Part shown: piece by piece, positions 1-11,900 of the stretch
How the letters are laid out: each line of letters starts with the position of its first letter
Position numbering within the stretch: position 1 is the first letter of the stretch
From: Branchiostoma floridae
Taxonomy: Eukaryota; Chordata; Leptocardii; Amphioxiformes; Branchiostomatidae
Length of the DNA stretch: 64,000 nucleotides
Direction of reading: 5' to 3'
NCBI RefSeq assembly: GCF_000003815.2
Contig: NC_049987.1
Coordinates: forward strand, 13,436,820-13,500,819
The notes under the pieces: generated by a model
Database searches by the model: none
The model's input: the letters and a program-made list of their open reading frames with translations, nothing else
Told to the model about the DNA's origin: nothing
Made by a program: the position numbers and the translations under genes

Positions 1-2300
1 TTTTTGTCTTGGCTTTTGAACTAGGTCAAAACAGTGGAAAAGCCGCCCTGACTTCCTTCTGAGCGTATATGTCAACTTTATGATACCCTGACGTCATTAC
101 GTATTGATGTCTGTTAAATATGTCACTTTAAGTACGTAGCGTAGACACACCAGTGTAATGAAAAAGAGTTTGGTCGAAGTTGTATGTTAAGTTTATTGTC
201 TATGGCTTTATGAACTAGGTCAAAACAGTGGAAAAGCCGCCCCGACTTCCTTCTGAGCGCATATGTCAACTTTATGGTACCCTGGCGTCATTACGCATTG
301 ATGTCTGTTAAATTTGTCACTTTGAGTACGTAGCGTCAACACACCGGTGTAAATGGAAAGAGTTTGGTCGAAGTTGTATGTTTACTTTATTGTCAATGAC
401 CCTTTCAATTAGGTCAAAACAGTGGAAAACCCGCCATGATTTCCTTGTCAACTTTATGGTACCCTGACGTCATTACGCATTAATGTCTGTTAAATTTGTC
501 ACTTTAAGTACGTAGCGTCAACACACCGGTGTAAATGGAAAGAGTTTGGTCGAAGTTGTATGTTTACTTAATTGTCAATGACCCTTTCAATTAGGTCAAA
601 ACAGTGGAAAACCCGCCATGATTTCCTTGTCAACTTTATGGTACCCTGACGTCATTACGCATTAATGTCTGTTAAATTTGTCACTTTGAGTACGTAGCGT
701 AGACACACCGGTGCAATGAAAAAGAGTTTGGTCGAAGTTGTATGTTTAGTTTATTGTCTATGGCTTTATGAACTAGGTCAAAACAGTGGAAAAGCCGCCC
801 TGACTTCCTTATGAGCGCATATGTCAACTTTATGATACCCTGACGTCATTACGTATTGATGTCTGTTAAATTTGTCACTTTGAGTACGTAGCGTAGACAC
901 ACCGGTGTGATGAAAAAGAGTTTGGTCGAAGTTGTATGTTTAGTTTATTGTCTATGGCTTTATGAACTAGGTCAAAACAGTGGAAAAGCCGCCCTGACTT
1001 CCTTCTGAGCGCATATGTCAACTTTATGGTACCCTGACGTCATCACGTATTGATGTCTGTTATATTTGTCACTTTGAGTATGTAGCGTAGACACCCCGGT
1101 GTAAATGGAAAGAGTTTGGTCGAAGTTGTATGTTTACTTTATTGTCAATGACCCTTTCAATTAGGTCAAAACAGTGGAAAACCCGCCATGATTTCCTTGT
1201 CAACTTTATGGTACCTTGACGTCATTACGCATTAATGTCTGTTAAATTTGTCATGTTGAGTACGTAGCGTCAACACACCGGTGTAAATGGAAAGAGTTTG
1301 GTCGAAGTTGTATGTTTACTTTATTGTCAATGACCCTTTCAATTAGGTCAAAACAGTGGAAAACCCGCCATGATTTCCTTGTCAACTTTATGGTACCCTG
1401 ACGTCATTACGCATTGATGTCTGTTAAATTTGTCACTTTGAGTACGTAGCGTCAACACACCGGTGTAAATGGAAAGAGTTTGGTCGAAGTTGTATGTTTA
1501 CTTTATTGTCAATGACCCTTTCAATTAGGTCAAAACAGTGGAAAACCCGGGCTGATTTCCTTGTCAACTTTATGCTACCCCGACGTCATTACGCATTGAT
1601 GTCTGTTAAATTTGTCACATTGAGTACGTGGCGTAGACACGCTGGTGTACTTCAAAAGAGTTTGGTCGAAGTTTTATGTTTAGTTTATTGTCTATGAATT
1701 TTTGAATTAGGTCAAAACAGTGGAAAACCCGCCCTGACTTTCTTCTGACCGCATATGTCAATTTTATGGCACTCTGACGTCATTACGCCTCGATGTCTGT
1801 TAAATTTGAGACTAGTAATACGTAGCGGAGACACTCCGGTGTAAACAGAAGGGGGTTGGTTGAAGTTGTATGTTTAGTGTATTGTATATGAATTTTCAAT
1901 TAGGTCAATAGCATGGAAAACCCGGCCTGACGTCCTTCTGACCGCATATGTCAACTTTATTGTACCCTGACGTCATTACGCATTGATGTCTGTTAAATTT
2001 GTCACTTTGACTACGTAGCGTAGACACACCGGTGTAATTGAAAAGAGTTTGGTTGAAGTTGTATGTTTAGTTTATTGTCGATGAAGCTATTAATGCGATT
2101 AAAATGGTTGAAACCCGCTCTGGCTTCCATATGACCGCATATGTCAACTTTATGGCACTCTGACGTTATTACGCCTTGCTGTCTGTTAAATTTGTCACTT
2201 GAAGTACGACGCGTTGACATTTTAGTACACTTGAAATGAGTTTTGACAAACTTCTATGTTTAGTTTAATGTCGATGAGGCTTTTAGTTCGGTAAAAATGT
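1..2300. repeat. Satellite array, 182/194-bp units
   Basis: A tandem array of about 12 units, already in progress at base 1. Using the anchor AGGTCAAAACAGTGG, units start at 23, 217, 411, 593, 775, 969, 1163, 1345, 1527, 1709, 1902 and about 2094, giving spacings of 194, 194, 182, 182, 194, 194, 182, 182, 182, 193 and 192. The long form (A) keeps a 12-bp stretch, roughly TCTGAGCGCATA, that the short form (B) lacks. The two forms also differ before the anchor (TATGGCTTTATGAACT before A, TGACCCTTTCAATT before most B units). The units are well matched to about 1700 and decay towards 2300. Small open frames inside the array come only from the repeat. Confidence 0.95.
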
Positions 2301-2535
2301 AGGATTTTGCAAGGCAGTAAGAAAGGACACTCACTCCGGTAGGTGTCGCTGTTAGAGGTTTATATAATTTTGTTGTTTTTTGTTTAACTAAGAGTCCCGA
2401 CTTTGCCATAGCATAAGTATGTGGTAATCCAAGAAATGTCATATTCTAGCTTCCAAAACGGGCCATAGCTAGCCAGAAATGTGTTTGAGAGGACATAGAA
2501 GTGATTGCAATAATGCTGTACTTTCTCCCCTACAG

Positions 2536-2652
2536 GTACAATGGTACAGTCTGGCCCCCTCTCCCCGGCCTACTCTCCCCGGCCTGTCCTCCCCATATGG
2601 CTGGCACCGGGAGCGCTCCTTACCCAGATGGAATGTTCCGCATGTTTTAACC
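2536..2652 (+). other. Possible terminal exon of an unknown gene
   Basis: A pyrimidine-rich tract ending in TACAG at 2535 resembles a 3' splice site. It is followed by a GC-rich stretch unlike the AT-rich surroundings. One frame gives a short Pro/Gly-rich peptide (starting YNGTVWPPLPG) that ends at a TAA near 2650. Another frame from 2541 stays open for 98 codons to 2837. Neither resembles a family I know, and no partner exon is visible. It could be the last exon of a gene to the left or merely a GC-rich patch. Confidence 0.15.
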
Positions 2653-3346
2653 GTGTAGCAGCGACGTTTAGCGAAAAGTATCAGTACTGCAGTATTACGA
2701 CAGCGCAAAGGCTGCTGGATCCCACCAAGGCGCTTGCGTCATTCAAAACCGCGGGAAATTTCCTAGGAAGAAAGACGTCGGAACGAAAACAAAGCCGATT
2801 TCTGCAGGATTCCAGCTTCAGATCGAAAGGTATTTAGCCTACTTTTGAATCTGTTACCGTCTTGATATCACCCTCATCCAAACTTAAACGAGTGTCTGAA
2901 AATATCGCTTCTGTAACCGTCAGTTTCACCGTGATACGATTTCCCTTGCCCCCCTCCCCCCTGGCCATGCAAACACTTCGGAATTTCTGACTGGAAAAAT
3001 ATTCTAGGATTCTAGCGATTTCTACACTCAGGTTGTTGTACTTCTTTTGGATCTATTTCACCTGTGTTTTGAGAAAATGAATTCGATATCACGTGTTCTT
3101 GATGTGTGTGGGACATATGCCATGGTTAAAATGGGATGTAAAAAATGTGAGTGTTAGCCTTTCATTTGACATTTTCCAAACAAGAAAGCTTCTGAAAAAA
3201 GCTGGCCGGTGCGTATTTTGGAAAAAGCCTGGATGTTAAACAAAATCACACGAAAAAAGAGTTTTTAAACATCAAATTACTGAAATGGTCTTTCTTCTAT
3301 TAAAAAAACACTACATGAGATTTGTCTAACAAAGAAAAAAAAAATT

Positions 3347-3433
3347 AGCAAGTGGTGTTCGAACCTACGATCTACGGCTGGAGAAGCCAACTAAGATAGG
3401 TGCCATGTTGTAGACCACTCCGCCACGCTGGCT
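3347..3433 (-). tRNA. Decayed tRNA or tRNA-derived sequence (Leu/Ser-like)
   Basis: Read on the - strand, this 87-nt stretch has an exact RNA polymerase III A box (TGGCGGAGTGG) and a near-exact B box (GGTTCGAACAC). Their long spacing suits a tRNA with a long variable arm. A run of nine T residues follows directly on the same strand, as expected for a pol III terminator. The acceptor stem pairs at only about five of seven positions and I could not fold a clean anticodon stem. It is therefore most likely a pseudogene or a SINE head. No anticodon is assigned. Confidence 0.45.
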
Positions 3434-3643
3434 CGATTACGCAATAGCACCTATAGAAGGGCTATTTGCTTAAATTGACCGATCCATGCACCCACTTCTC
3501 CCGTCTCATAGCCGGTGCGGCAAAAAATTATATTGTTATGAAGGCTATCAACTAGTAACGCTACGAGTATCTTTGCAACAGTTTCACAACTTGTCTCACA
3601 TACTACTTGTCATGTCACATGAGGTATTCGTGATATGAAGATT

Positions 3644-4570
3644 CGTTGTTGTTGTTGTTGTCCTTGCTCTACGTCTATTTCTTCGCTAGACGTGGACTCC
3701 AGGTACCAATTTCCCTCTGGGTGCTTCTCATGTGATTGTTACTCCTTGGTGCTTGAACTCTGGTGCTTTGCACATTCGTGTATACTAGTAAGTTGGTAAC
3801 CTATTAGTCCTCCCCGGCAAATCTCCCTGTGTCTTCTATATACTTTGAGAATGCCTTGTACATCTTCTTGTTTGTTTCTTCTCCCAGATCTTCTCTCATC
3901 CCTTCTTCTTGGTATATGTTGTCCACCTCGTTATACATTCTGTGTCTGCTGCTCTCATACCTTGGGCAGTAGTACAGGAAGTGCTCTGTGCTTTCTCTCT
4001 CCCCACATGCTTCACAGTTGGGTGACTCTGTGTCGTCTATCCAGTTTCTGTAGGCGTTGAGTGAGGTGTGCCCACTCACCAGCTGGTTTATTGCAATTTG
4101 GGTTGACCTCAGTCCCAGTACTTTGCACTTTTTCTTCATTTGTACATTTATCTTCTGCATGTGTTTGCTGGTGGCATGTAGCTCACTTCTTCTTTTCCAT
4201 CTTTCTTCTGCTTGTTTTTCTATGTGTTTGAGGGCTTGTTGTCTTGTCCACACTGTATTCATGTTGCTGTTTCTGGCCTCTTCAGCTGCAAGTTTGGCTT
4301 GTTCGTCGGCTAGCTCATTGCCTGCTACTCCCATGTGCCCTGGGCACCATTCAATTTGAATGTTGACCCTCTTCTGCTTCATTTCATGCAGTTTCTGTCT
4401 TATGTTGTTAACTAGATCGTTATAGGCATCTATTTGGTGAGTGGTGATGACATTTTCTATTGCCGCCTTGCAGTCAAGATTCACAACATATTTGCCCCAT
4501 CAGCATAACATAAGGCCACCAAAAGCAGGTCAAGAAGTGCTGCTTCTCTTTGATTTGCAAATTATTCTTG
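3644..4570 (-). mobile_element. 5'-truncated non-LTR retrotransposon with RNase H domain
   Basis: The - strand frame 4484-3804 (226 codons) encodes the end of an RNase H domain. It shows an N-L-D-C-K-A-A-I segment at the usual catalytic Asp position, then WCPGHMGVAGNELADEQAK, the typical C-terminal H-x-G-x-x-GNE-x-AD signature. A C-x2-C-x5-H-x4-C knuckle (CEACGERESTEHFLYYC) follows. The upstream part of RNase H continues in another frame (NQREAALLDLLLVAL, near 4500-4550) behind a frameshift and stops, so the copy is dead. The 3' end carries a (CAA)n tail, seen as GTTGTTGTTGTTGT near 3645-3660. RNase H at the C terminus suggests the I/Nimb/R1-like group; the exact clade is uncertain. Confidence 0.85.
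3804..4484 (-). pseudogene. RNase H / zinc-knuckle end of LINE ORF2
   Basis: This is the longest surviving reading frame of the retrotransposon fragment. It contains the second half of a ribonuclease H fold and a short Cys/His motif often found after RNase H in I-clade elements. In an intact element the domain would remove RNA from the RNA-DNA hybrid during target-primed reverse transcription. The reverse transcriptase and endonuclease are absent, and the RNase H start lies in a shifted frame near 4490. The visible Met is internal and not a true start. Confidence 0.8.
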
Positions 4571-4690
4571 ATACCCCGCAAACCTCCGGATGGAGGCCTG
4601 ACAAACCCCTATCTCATGTCAGCCAAAGATGTCAGTAATTGCTGATTTCTCGGCAGATGGAGATTATTGGAAGAACAACAAGAACATACA

Positions 4691-4893
4691 TGAGGGTCTG
4701 CATGCTCTTTTACATAAGGCGTAGGCAGCCTATTTTATTTCCCATAATTCGTAGGGAAAATCATCTTATCTACGTAATTCGTAGCGAGGCGACCAAATTT
4801 AGCGTAATTGCCTTCCTTGATTTAGCGTAATACGAAGGGGGTTCTTCTGAATTTAGCGTAAATCGTTGTCGGGACCCCCCATGCAGACCCTCA
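4691..4893. mobile_element. MITE with 14-bp TIRs and TACA duplication
   Basis: Perfect 14-bp terminal inverted repeats, TGAGGGTCTGCATG at 4691-4704 and its complement at 4880-4893, enclose 203 bp. The flanking TACA at 4687-4690 and 4894-4897 looks like a 4-bp target-site duplication. The interior has repeated TAGCGTAAT-like words and no coding frame of note. Superfamily not assigned. Confidence 0.8.
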
Positions 4894-4945
4894 TACATTA
4901 CAGAGTTGTACAATAACATGTATTGAAATGTCATAGCTGTAACAT

Positions 4946-5738
4946 ACTAGCCTCTACCAGGCTCCGTGGATCGGTAGAATCATTATCCTCACCACGAAGC
5001 CTGTGCGGGGTCGCTAAGAACAAACGACATAGAATTAATCCCCCCGTTATTTGTACAAAGGAAGTAGCTCAGCGCTGGAGATAATTTAAGTCATAAATCG
5101 GCCAGCGCCCAGTGGGAAACAGCTTGGTTTGGGACAAGGTCAAACTGGGATCGACAACAAAACGCGGCAAAAATGATGTTTTGGACGGCTTTTTTTGCTT
5201 AAATATAAATGCTTTTGAAACAATGTAGGCTATAGTGAGGTTAATTTTGCGATGAAATGTAACATGATAACAGTTTATGCTATAGGGTAAATTCCTGTGC
5301 GGTCAGTCTGCAGCAATCGGTCGCGAAAAGAGATCGCATTTTTTCCCTGTTGAGTGTCACCAAGCTGTACCTTTTTGGTGAAGTTTGGAGGCAAAAAGGA
5401 CTCATTTTGGGATGCAATGGCCGACCCGAGGGCTTATGACGATAACAAACGTTTGATGCAGGACGGGATGGCTTGAAAATAAAATGTTTTGCAGGCCCCC
5501 GTGAGAAGTCCCGGCCGCTGCTGTCAACACCCGTCACGGGCGAGTCAGAAAGCAATAAACTACTTCGCACCTATTAGATAGCGATTAGTGGACTTCAAAG
5601 AACATAGCGACCCCGCACAGTCTTCGTGGTGAGGAAACGTACTCTTCTGGCCGGCTAACTCCCCTGGCGTACTATAGATTCTATTTGTCCAATTTCTACA
5701 ATTAGACCACCGATCCACGAAGCCTGGTAGAGTCTAGT
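4946..5738. mobile_element. Non-autonomous DNA transposon (hAT-like), 793 bp
   Basis: The terminal inverted repeats of about 30 bp (CTCTACCAGGCTCCGTGG on the left, its near-complement ending 5738) differ at two positions. A second inverted block lies inside them: TCCTCACCACGAAGCCTGTG at 4988 and its near-complement near 5609-5636. The direct repeat TAACATAC at 4940-4947 and 5738-5745 suits an 8-bp target duplication, as for hAT elements; the exact edge is uncertain by 1-2 bp because the words overlap. There is no transposase. It lies directly before CHAF1B exon 1, with 45 bp between its right end and the start codon. Confidence 0.85.
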
Positions 5739-5783
5739 AACATACCATCAATCTTGAACCTTCCGTGGCACAGCTCCCCCAAC

Positions 5784-5906
5784 ATGAAGGTGCACACTCC
5801 TGAGATTGCCTGGCACAACAGAGACCCCATATACAGCCTCGACTTCCAGTACCGTAACGGCACAGTCCACAAGCTCGCCTCCGCGGGGGTGGACAAGGCC
5901 ATTAGG
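5784..5906 (+). CDS. CHAF1B: CHAF1B exon 1
   Basis: Forty-one codons, starting at ATG and ending ...GVDKAIR in phase 0 before a GTAGGT donor. It encodes the N-terminal strand and the start of the first WD40 blade. The 5' leader between the transposon end (5738) and the ATG is only 45 bp, so the promoter or a further upstream leader exon must involve or precede the transposon. Confidence 0.95.
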
Positions 5907-8900
5907 GTAGGTGACTTTTTTCTGTGTCTGTTATTGGTTATTGGGTGGGCCGACTACTCTCTCTTTGCAGCCAGGGGCTGAATTGCGAGGAGCTTATATT
6001 AGGCAGGGCTAAATCACAAGGGTCTGGAGCGAGCTGCCATTCATCGCCACTCAGGTAACCTCAGTCAATACGATTGTCGCAAGGGTCTTGAGCGAGCTGC
6101 CATTTGGTGCCAATCAGGTGACTTCAATACGACAATGTGACCATGGGATTATAGGTTTTGAACAAAGAGTGCATGGTACAATGTTTTCACCATTATCCTG
6201 AAATTATTATACTTACAAATGGATATGATATCCCTGTCCTATGTTATGTATTTACCTGTACTATAATGTGGATTTGGCCTATTACATGTATTTCAATACC
6301 ATAGCACTGTTTTTACAAGTCAAGAGAACACTTGATTGACCCAGAGTATCAAATCACAAGACATCTTAAAAAATATACAATATGTTTTCAAAATTTGTTT
6401 CTTTATTTGTTTGTTGGAATTAACCATTAAAGCAAATTATACATTTCATTTCAAATTGGAATATTATGCACAAATGGTGAAGGATATTTTACATTTTGAG
6501 ATCTGATAATCTTTTTCTGAAATCTAAATGCAGTAATAATTTGGGTCAACAGGAGGTGCTTCAAACCTATCAGAAGATTTTTTAAAGACATACAGTTCAT
6601 ACATTTACAATATACATATCTGCATTGTATCTGAAGTTCTGAACAACATCATATCACGGGTATTGACTGTCCGTCTGATTCTGATGTTTCTAAATTAAAG
6701 GTTAGAATTTTTAAACTTTTGAAATCTTTAGATATTATGTCATCAGTTTAAAAATGTTTCCTTCTTGTCTTCCATATTGATTTGTCAATTATCAGAATGA
6801 ATATTTAAAAGTAAGAAAGTTGTTCAATGATTATTTCTCATATTTTTCCCCTGCTGTATATACTTGTTTGTCCATCTTACATAGTTTGTTTGATTTGGGC
6901 AGTTGCCAGTTGTACATTGATTGGTATACATGTCTATGCTCTTCCAAGTCAATTATTTTGATGATATGCATGTTATTACATGTAGATGTCTCCAGGAACA
7001 ATGCTGTAGCTTAATAACCTCTATCATGCAAGGCATGCATCTTCTGCTTATAAATTCAACAAGTTACGATCTCAGCTGTACGTTTGGGGTTAGGTGATGT
7101 TTATACCAGGGTTATATTACCCAGTGGAAATACTGCAGACTTCTTTATTTATAGTTTAGTTTCAGTTTATTTATTTTACCAGCAGTAACACTCAGGTACA
7201 TAACAACCTGTTTTTCAGGCAATGCTGCCTGGGTAAACAAAAATACAATTTAAAACTTTGCAATATTACAATAACACATACAATAGTGCATAACCACAAA
7301 ACGACATATCAAAACTCACAATTTCACTTGTCATTTCCATTTAGACCTCACAGTTCCTTGATAAACTTAACCAACTTCTCTTTATGTTGTTCCATGTTAG
7401 TAATTGAAAAAGAAGTTACCCCTGCGGTTCCGTAGGTTGCCATTTTACTGCAGTGTTGTAATTACAGATTTCTTGAGAATACTATATTCAGTTATATTAT
7501 ATATGGCTAATCTTCAATGTGTAGCGTTGCATCATTACATGTATTAGTAGTCTTGTTCATGCAATATTTCAAACATTACAAAATTTGATAGTGACTTCAA
7601 ATAGGCCTACTAATGCAGCATTAGTAATACCCAAGGTACTCGGTTAATGACACACTTTAGATATCCCAGTCTCTTCTTTAGAAGGCCTCAACAATGCTGT
7701 GTTTTTCAATGTGGCCATCCTATGGCACCCAGTGAATTGAAACATGGAAACACTGATGTCAATAAGCTTTATGTGTGAGAGGAAGTTTGCTAGTGCAGAA
7801 AGTGTGGGAGAATTTCCTTTCCGCTCATGCTAGTGGTCTTCCCCAAGGTAGGTCCATTGTAGCCTGGAATCCAGCCGTACTGTGCGTTGGTCGCTCTGCT
7901 CCTGCCAGTACGTCTGGCATTCGTTAGCATTGGAACGATCGGCATTTGAATATTCGCACACTTTATGTGCGCGATTTCTGATTGGCTGTTGGCTCCAAGC
8001 CCCCTTCGCAAAGCACCACCAAGGTGGAAATTGAACACATAGAATCATGTTTACAGTTCGTAATCGAACGGAACACTACTTCTATCTTTCCCGCATTAGT
8101 GACGTAAGGACCGATCGTTCCAATGCTAACGAATGCCAGACGTGTTCGCAAGGAAGCAGAGCGACCAAAGCACAACACGGCTGGATTCCAGGCTAGGTCC
8201 ATTGCATGGCTCCCTTTTAAGTTTAGGAATCAATGGTAAGATAGGTTCCAGTTTTAATGTCCTCTAAGGACATGCTACTTTAGTCTAATGGAAGCAGATG
8301 TGCCAAACATGCTGTAAAAATTTCACTAAATAGTCTCTTTATATTCGTGAGAAAGGGCACTTTGGAAGATTTAATGTCAATCAATCTATTATTATGTTGT
8401 ACCCAGGGTAGACTTAAAAGAAGGGTAATGATAGTTTTGATGGGATGGTATTTCTTATGGTCTGCAAAATGGTACTTCAAGTTAAAGGTATTTCAAGCAA
8501 AAGTATCTGTACCTGTGCCCCTTTAAATAATAATTTTGTTATGAAGATAGTTATACTTAATCAGGACCAGTCCTGTACCTCTATTTAAAGATAATTATAC
8601 TTAAACATTACCTGTTACCCCTATCTAAAAATGATTAGATGTATTCTTTATCAGTACTATGTACATTTGTACCTCTATCTAAACCTGTACCTCCAGCTAA
8701 ACATAATTATACTTTATCAGTACCCTTTACCTATACCAAAATCATATTTCCAAATCCCTCTAGGGGACCCTGAAAATTTGTACAATCTGCATATCTTTAA
8801 TAAAAGGGAACACAGTGCACACACAGGGCAATAATTCACAAAACAGTGGAACAGATTGTGGGTGAACAGCATTTAATGCTACTTATTAATATCAACAGAT

Positions 8901-11900
8901 GTGCAAATGACTCAAAGTAAACTAAACACTTCAAATACCATTCATAACATTGTTCCTTTGTGGAAATGTTACATTAAAGAAAATACAAAGTTCCCTTTTA
9001 CAGAAGGGATAACATATGGGGAATTGTCAATAAAAAACGGCATATTCATTCAGTCATCGTATACTTATTTTAAACCCACTTAGTCTTGACTATAGTTTGT
9101 ATGCGTGATCTGTCCTCACGTCTCTTGCTTATTCAAACGACTCCCCTGATGGGTTGCTTGGTAATGGAAACTGTGCTTTATGGGTACTAAAGTTGCACTG
9201 AACGTTAAACTGTTCCGAAGTCTTTCTTGGTTTGCACGACTGCATCTGAATTAGGAATGGGTACCGGTACAATTTTCTTGTTGGTCCGGTCCAGAAAAAA
9301 ACGGTATGAAGAAAATTATGGACTGGATGTTGGACCGATTAGAAAATAAACAGATTAAACCTGAACTATGGTGGCAGGGGATCACGAGTTTTGAGGCTTT
9401 TTGTTCCAAGAAAGTAACGAGCGAAGTAGAGGAGACTTGATTAGTCATTTTTGTCAAGTTTCTACAGTCAAACTTTGTCTAAGTTAACAGAAGCAGTTGG
9501 CGTTGTTTATGTGAATATAGGATACTCCAGCAAACAGATTCCTTTGTAGCAAAATGGATAAGGTCCAGGTTCAGGTCTGGTACTGGTACCCACCCCTAAT
9601 CTAAATAAAACATTTTGCCAACAAGGCATTCGCCAATCCTTCTATGGATTTTTCTCAGGTTACAAAGTATATTTACTGATATCTTTAGACGCATGTAGAT
9701 ACAGCCTCTTTCTTTGATTTACAAATTGTATGTACACTGTATTACACTTGAATCACTCAGTGAGTGAATTACTGGTGTCTCGTATTGTTAAGAATTGCGA
9801 GCTTTAGTAAGTTTAGAGATCAAATAGTGCCCAAACAGAGCTTCAGCAGGTATAGTGTATCTATCTATTGTTAGTATCAATATCATATATCATGTAGTTA
9901 TGTATAGAAATATGAATATCATCACATAAAATGTATGATCTAAACTTCTGTTACAGTCACTGCTGCATCATAAATATGAAAAGAAAGATGGCCAGGTCTA
10001 TTTAGGTATACATGTTCATCTTTTAAACTTAATTAAAGTAACAATAAGAGAAACAATTTTACAGGCACATTCTGATATACAAGTAACTTTGTCACTTGAC
10101 ATACATGTATAAAGTCAAACGGTTAACAGCAACTTGGCCATTGTATAATCAATGCTTCAATCAAAAGACATAGATACCGTATATCTTACAAATTACAAAC
10201 AAGTTTTAAATTTATCATAACCATTTCTTGCATACATCAATTCTAAATGTATGCTTGTTTTATATACATAAAAAAATTTTAAGTCAGTTGTTGATAAGTG
10301 GTACAAATTTAACTGTAGTCAGTTCATTTTGTTTCCAAAGTTCTTTGTGAGCCCTGTTACTGTTGTTAGTTATACTGATTGTGTATCAAAACTGGAATGT
10401 TTTAAACTCCATGAAGGGAAATTACTTACTTATTGTGTAGGGTTGTACATTTTTGCATCCATCCACAAAGTTCACTTTTTACACACTCCTTATTTGAAAG
10501 AGATTTAAAAAATCTGTCTGTGGAAGTGATACTGGCAAGACATCCATCAGAAAATTGTTCTTGTAATTGTAATTGTACCCTTCCTCAAAGGCAAACTAAC
10601 CTTATCGCAGGTCCCTACAAGTACTAGTACGTGTACATGTATACTGTAGTACCATGTGTCTGTGGCCCTACTTGTTGCGGTCCATGAGTGAGTTTAGAAA
10701 AGAGATATAGTAAATGCATGTATTGTGTAGTAGAGCACGAAAACTGTGAAAACCAATTTTGTTACTCATTCATACTTTAAGAACACTGCCAAATGTCCTG
10801 CAATAATGTTATAGCCTGGAGTCCAGCCTTGTTAGCTTTGTTGCAACAGCTGTGAGAGGACCAATGCCAACAAGGCTGGACTCAAGGCTTATATTATAAT
10901 GTCAATGAAAACTGTCAAACTTATACTATATACAGCCTGTCTTCATTTTCTGTTCAAATATTTCCACAGTATCAAAATTTACACGCGTTATTCTTGGTCA
11001 TTGTACCACACATGTTCCACACGTTGCACCAAATACATTGTACATGTGCCACACATTGTACCTGACATATTGTACTATACATGTGCCACACATTGTACCA
11101 CACTGCATCTGTGTCATTCGTAGACCTGTTCTTCAGTTTTTAAAGTGAAACAAGGCAAGAACAATAAAATTCAATAATTACAATCTCTATCAAACAACTT
11201 GTTACTCCGCTTCTGCAAATCTAACTCCAACTTCCAAGTATCATTGAAGGTTGTCTTAAACTTAAAGTGAGTTCCACTTAAGTTCTACTAGGCTAGGGGA
11301 CTCTTTCTTGGTCAACCATTTCAACTGCCCCCTGGTGTGATATACCAGCACTGCAGGCAAACCAGGCAGTTTAAAGAATGGTACATATACGGCAGGTAAT
11401 ATTGTCCCTTTGATCCATGATGTCATTGTCGTTCTGAACAGTGACGTTGTTCTCCACCTTGACATTGATGTCATCAGACACGACACTGGGGGCTTCGTTG
11501 TCGTTCAGACCAGCTGGCGGGCTGTAGTACGTGACAAGTCAGCTGCTCTCTGCGTTGTCCTGCGGCCGGCGAGCGACTTCCCGCTTCCACTTGGCCTTGG
11601 CCAGTTTGGGGCCGATCCCCACCACTGCGAAGGCGTACACCGGGATCTCCTTGGCCACTCGGAGCTTCCGAGCATGGCTGACTGCCTTCTCGAAGGTCAT
11701 GTTCCGCTTGTCCTTGACCTTGATGATTCCTCTCTTCTGGTCTTGGAACTCCACTTCCATCAGTTCCTTGGGGCTCATCTGGGTGAGAGTTTCAGCATTT
11801 GCTTGCAGATAGCAGCGATCGCTGTAGTTCGGAGGGCCGAACCGTTTCCCCGTGTCGCGGTTGATGTGACCGGGCGGCGGGTCAAACCCCAGGCGGGCGA

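Noticed and set aside
1494-1697. Short open frame in the satellite
   Set aside because: Created by the repeat unit; not kept between units.
2541-2837. 98-codon + strand frame
   Set aside because: No motif, no partner exon; kept only as part of a low-confidence exon call.
5754-5783. Earlier start for CHAF1B at TTG 5754
   Set aside because: The family begins at the MKV...EIAWHN of ATG 5784; the upstream frame has no ATG.
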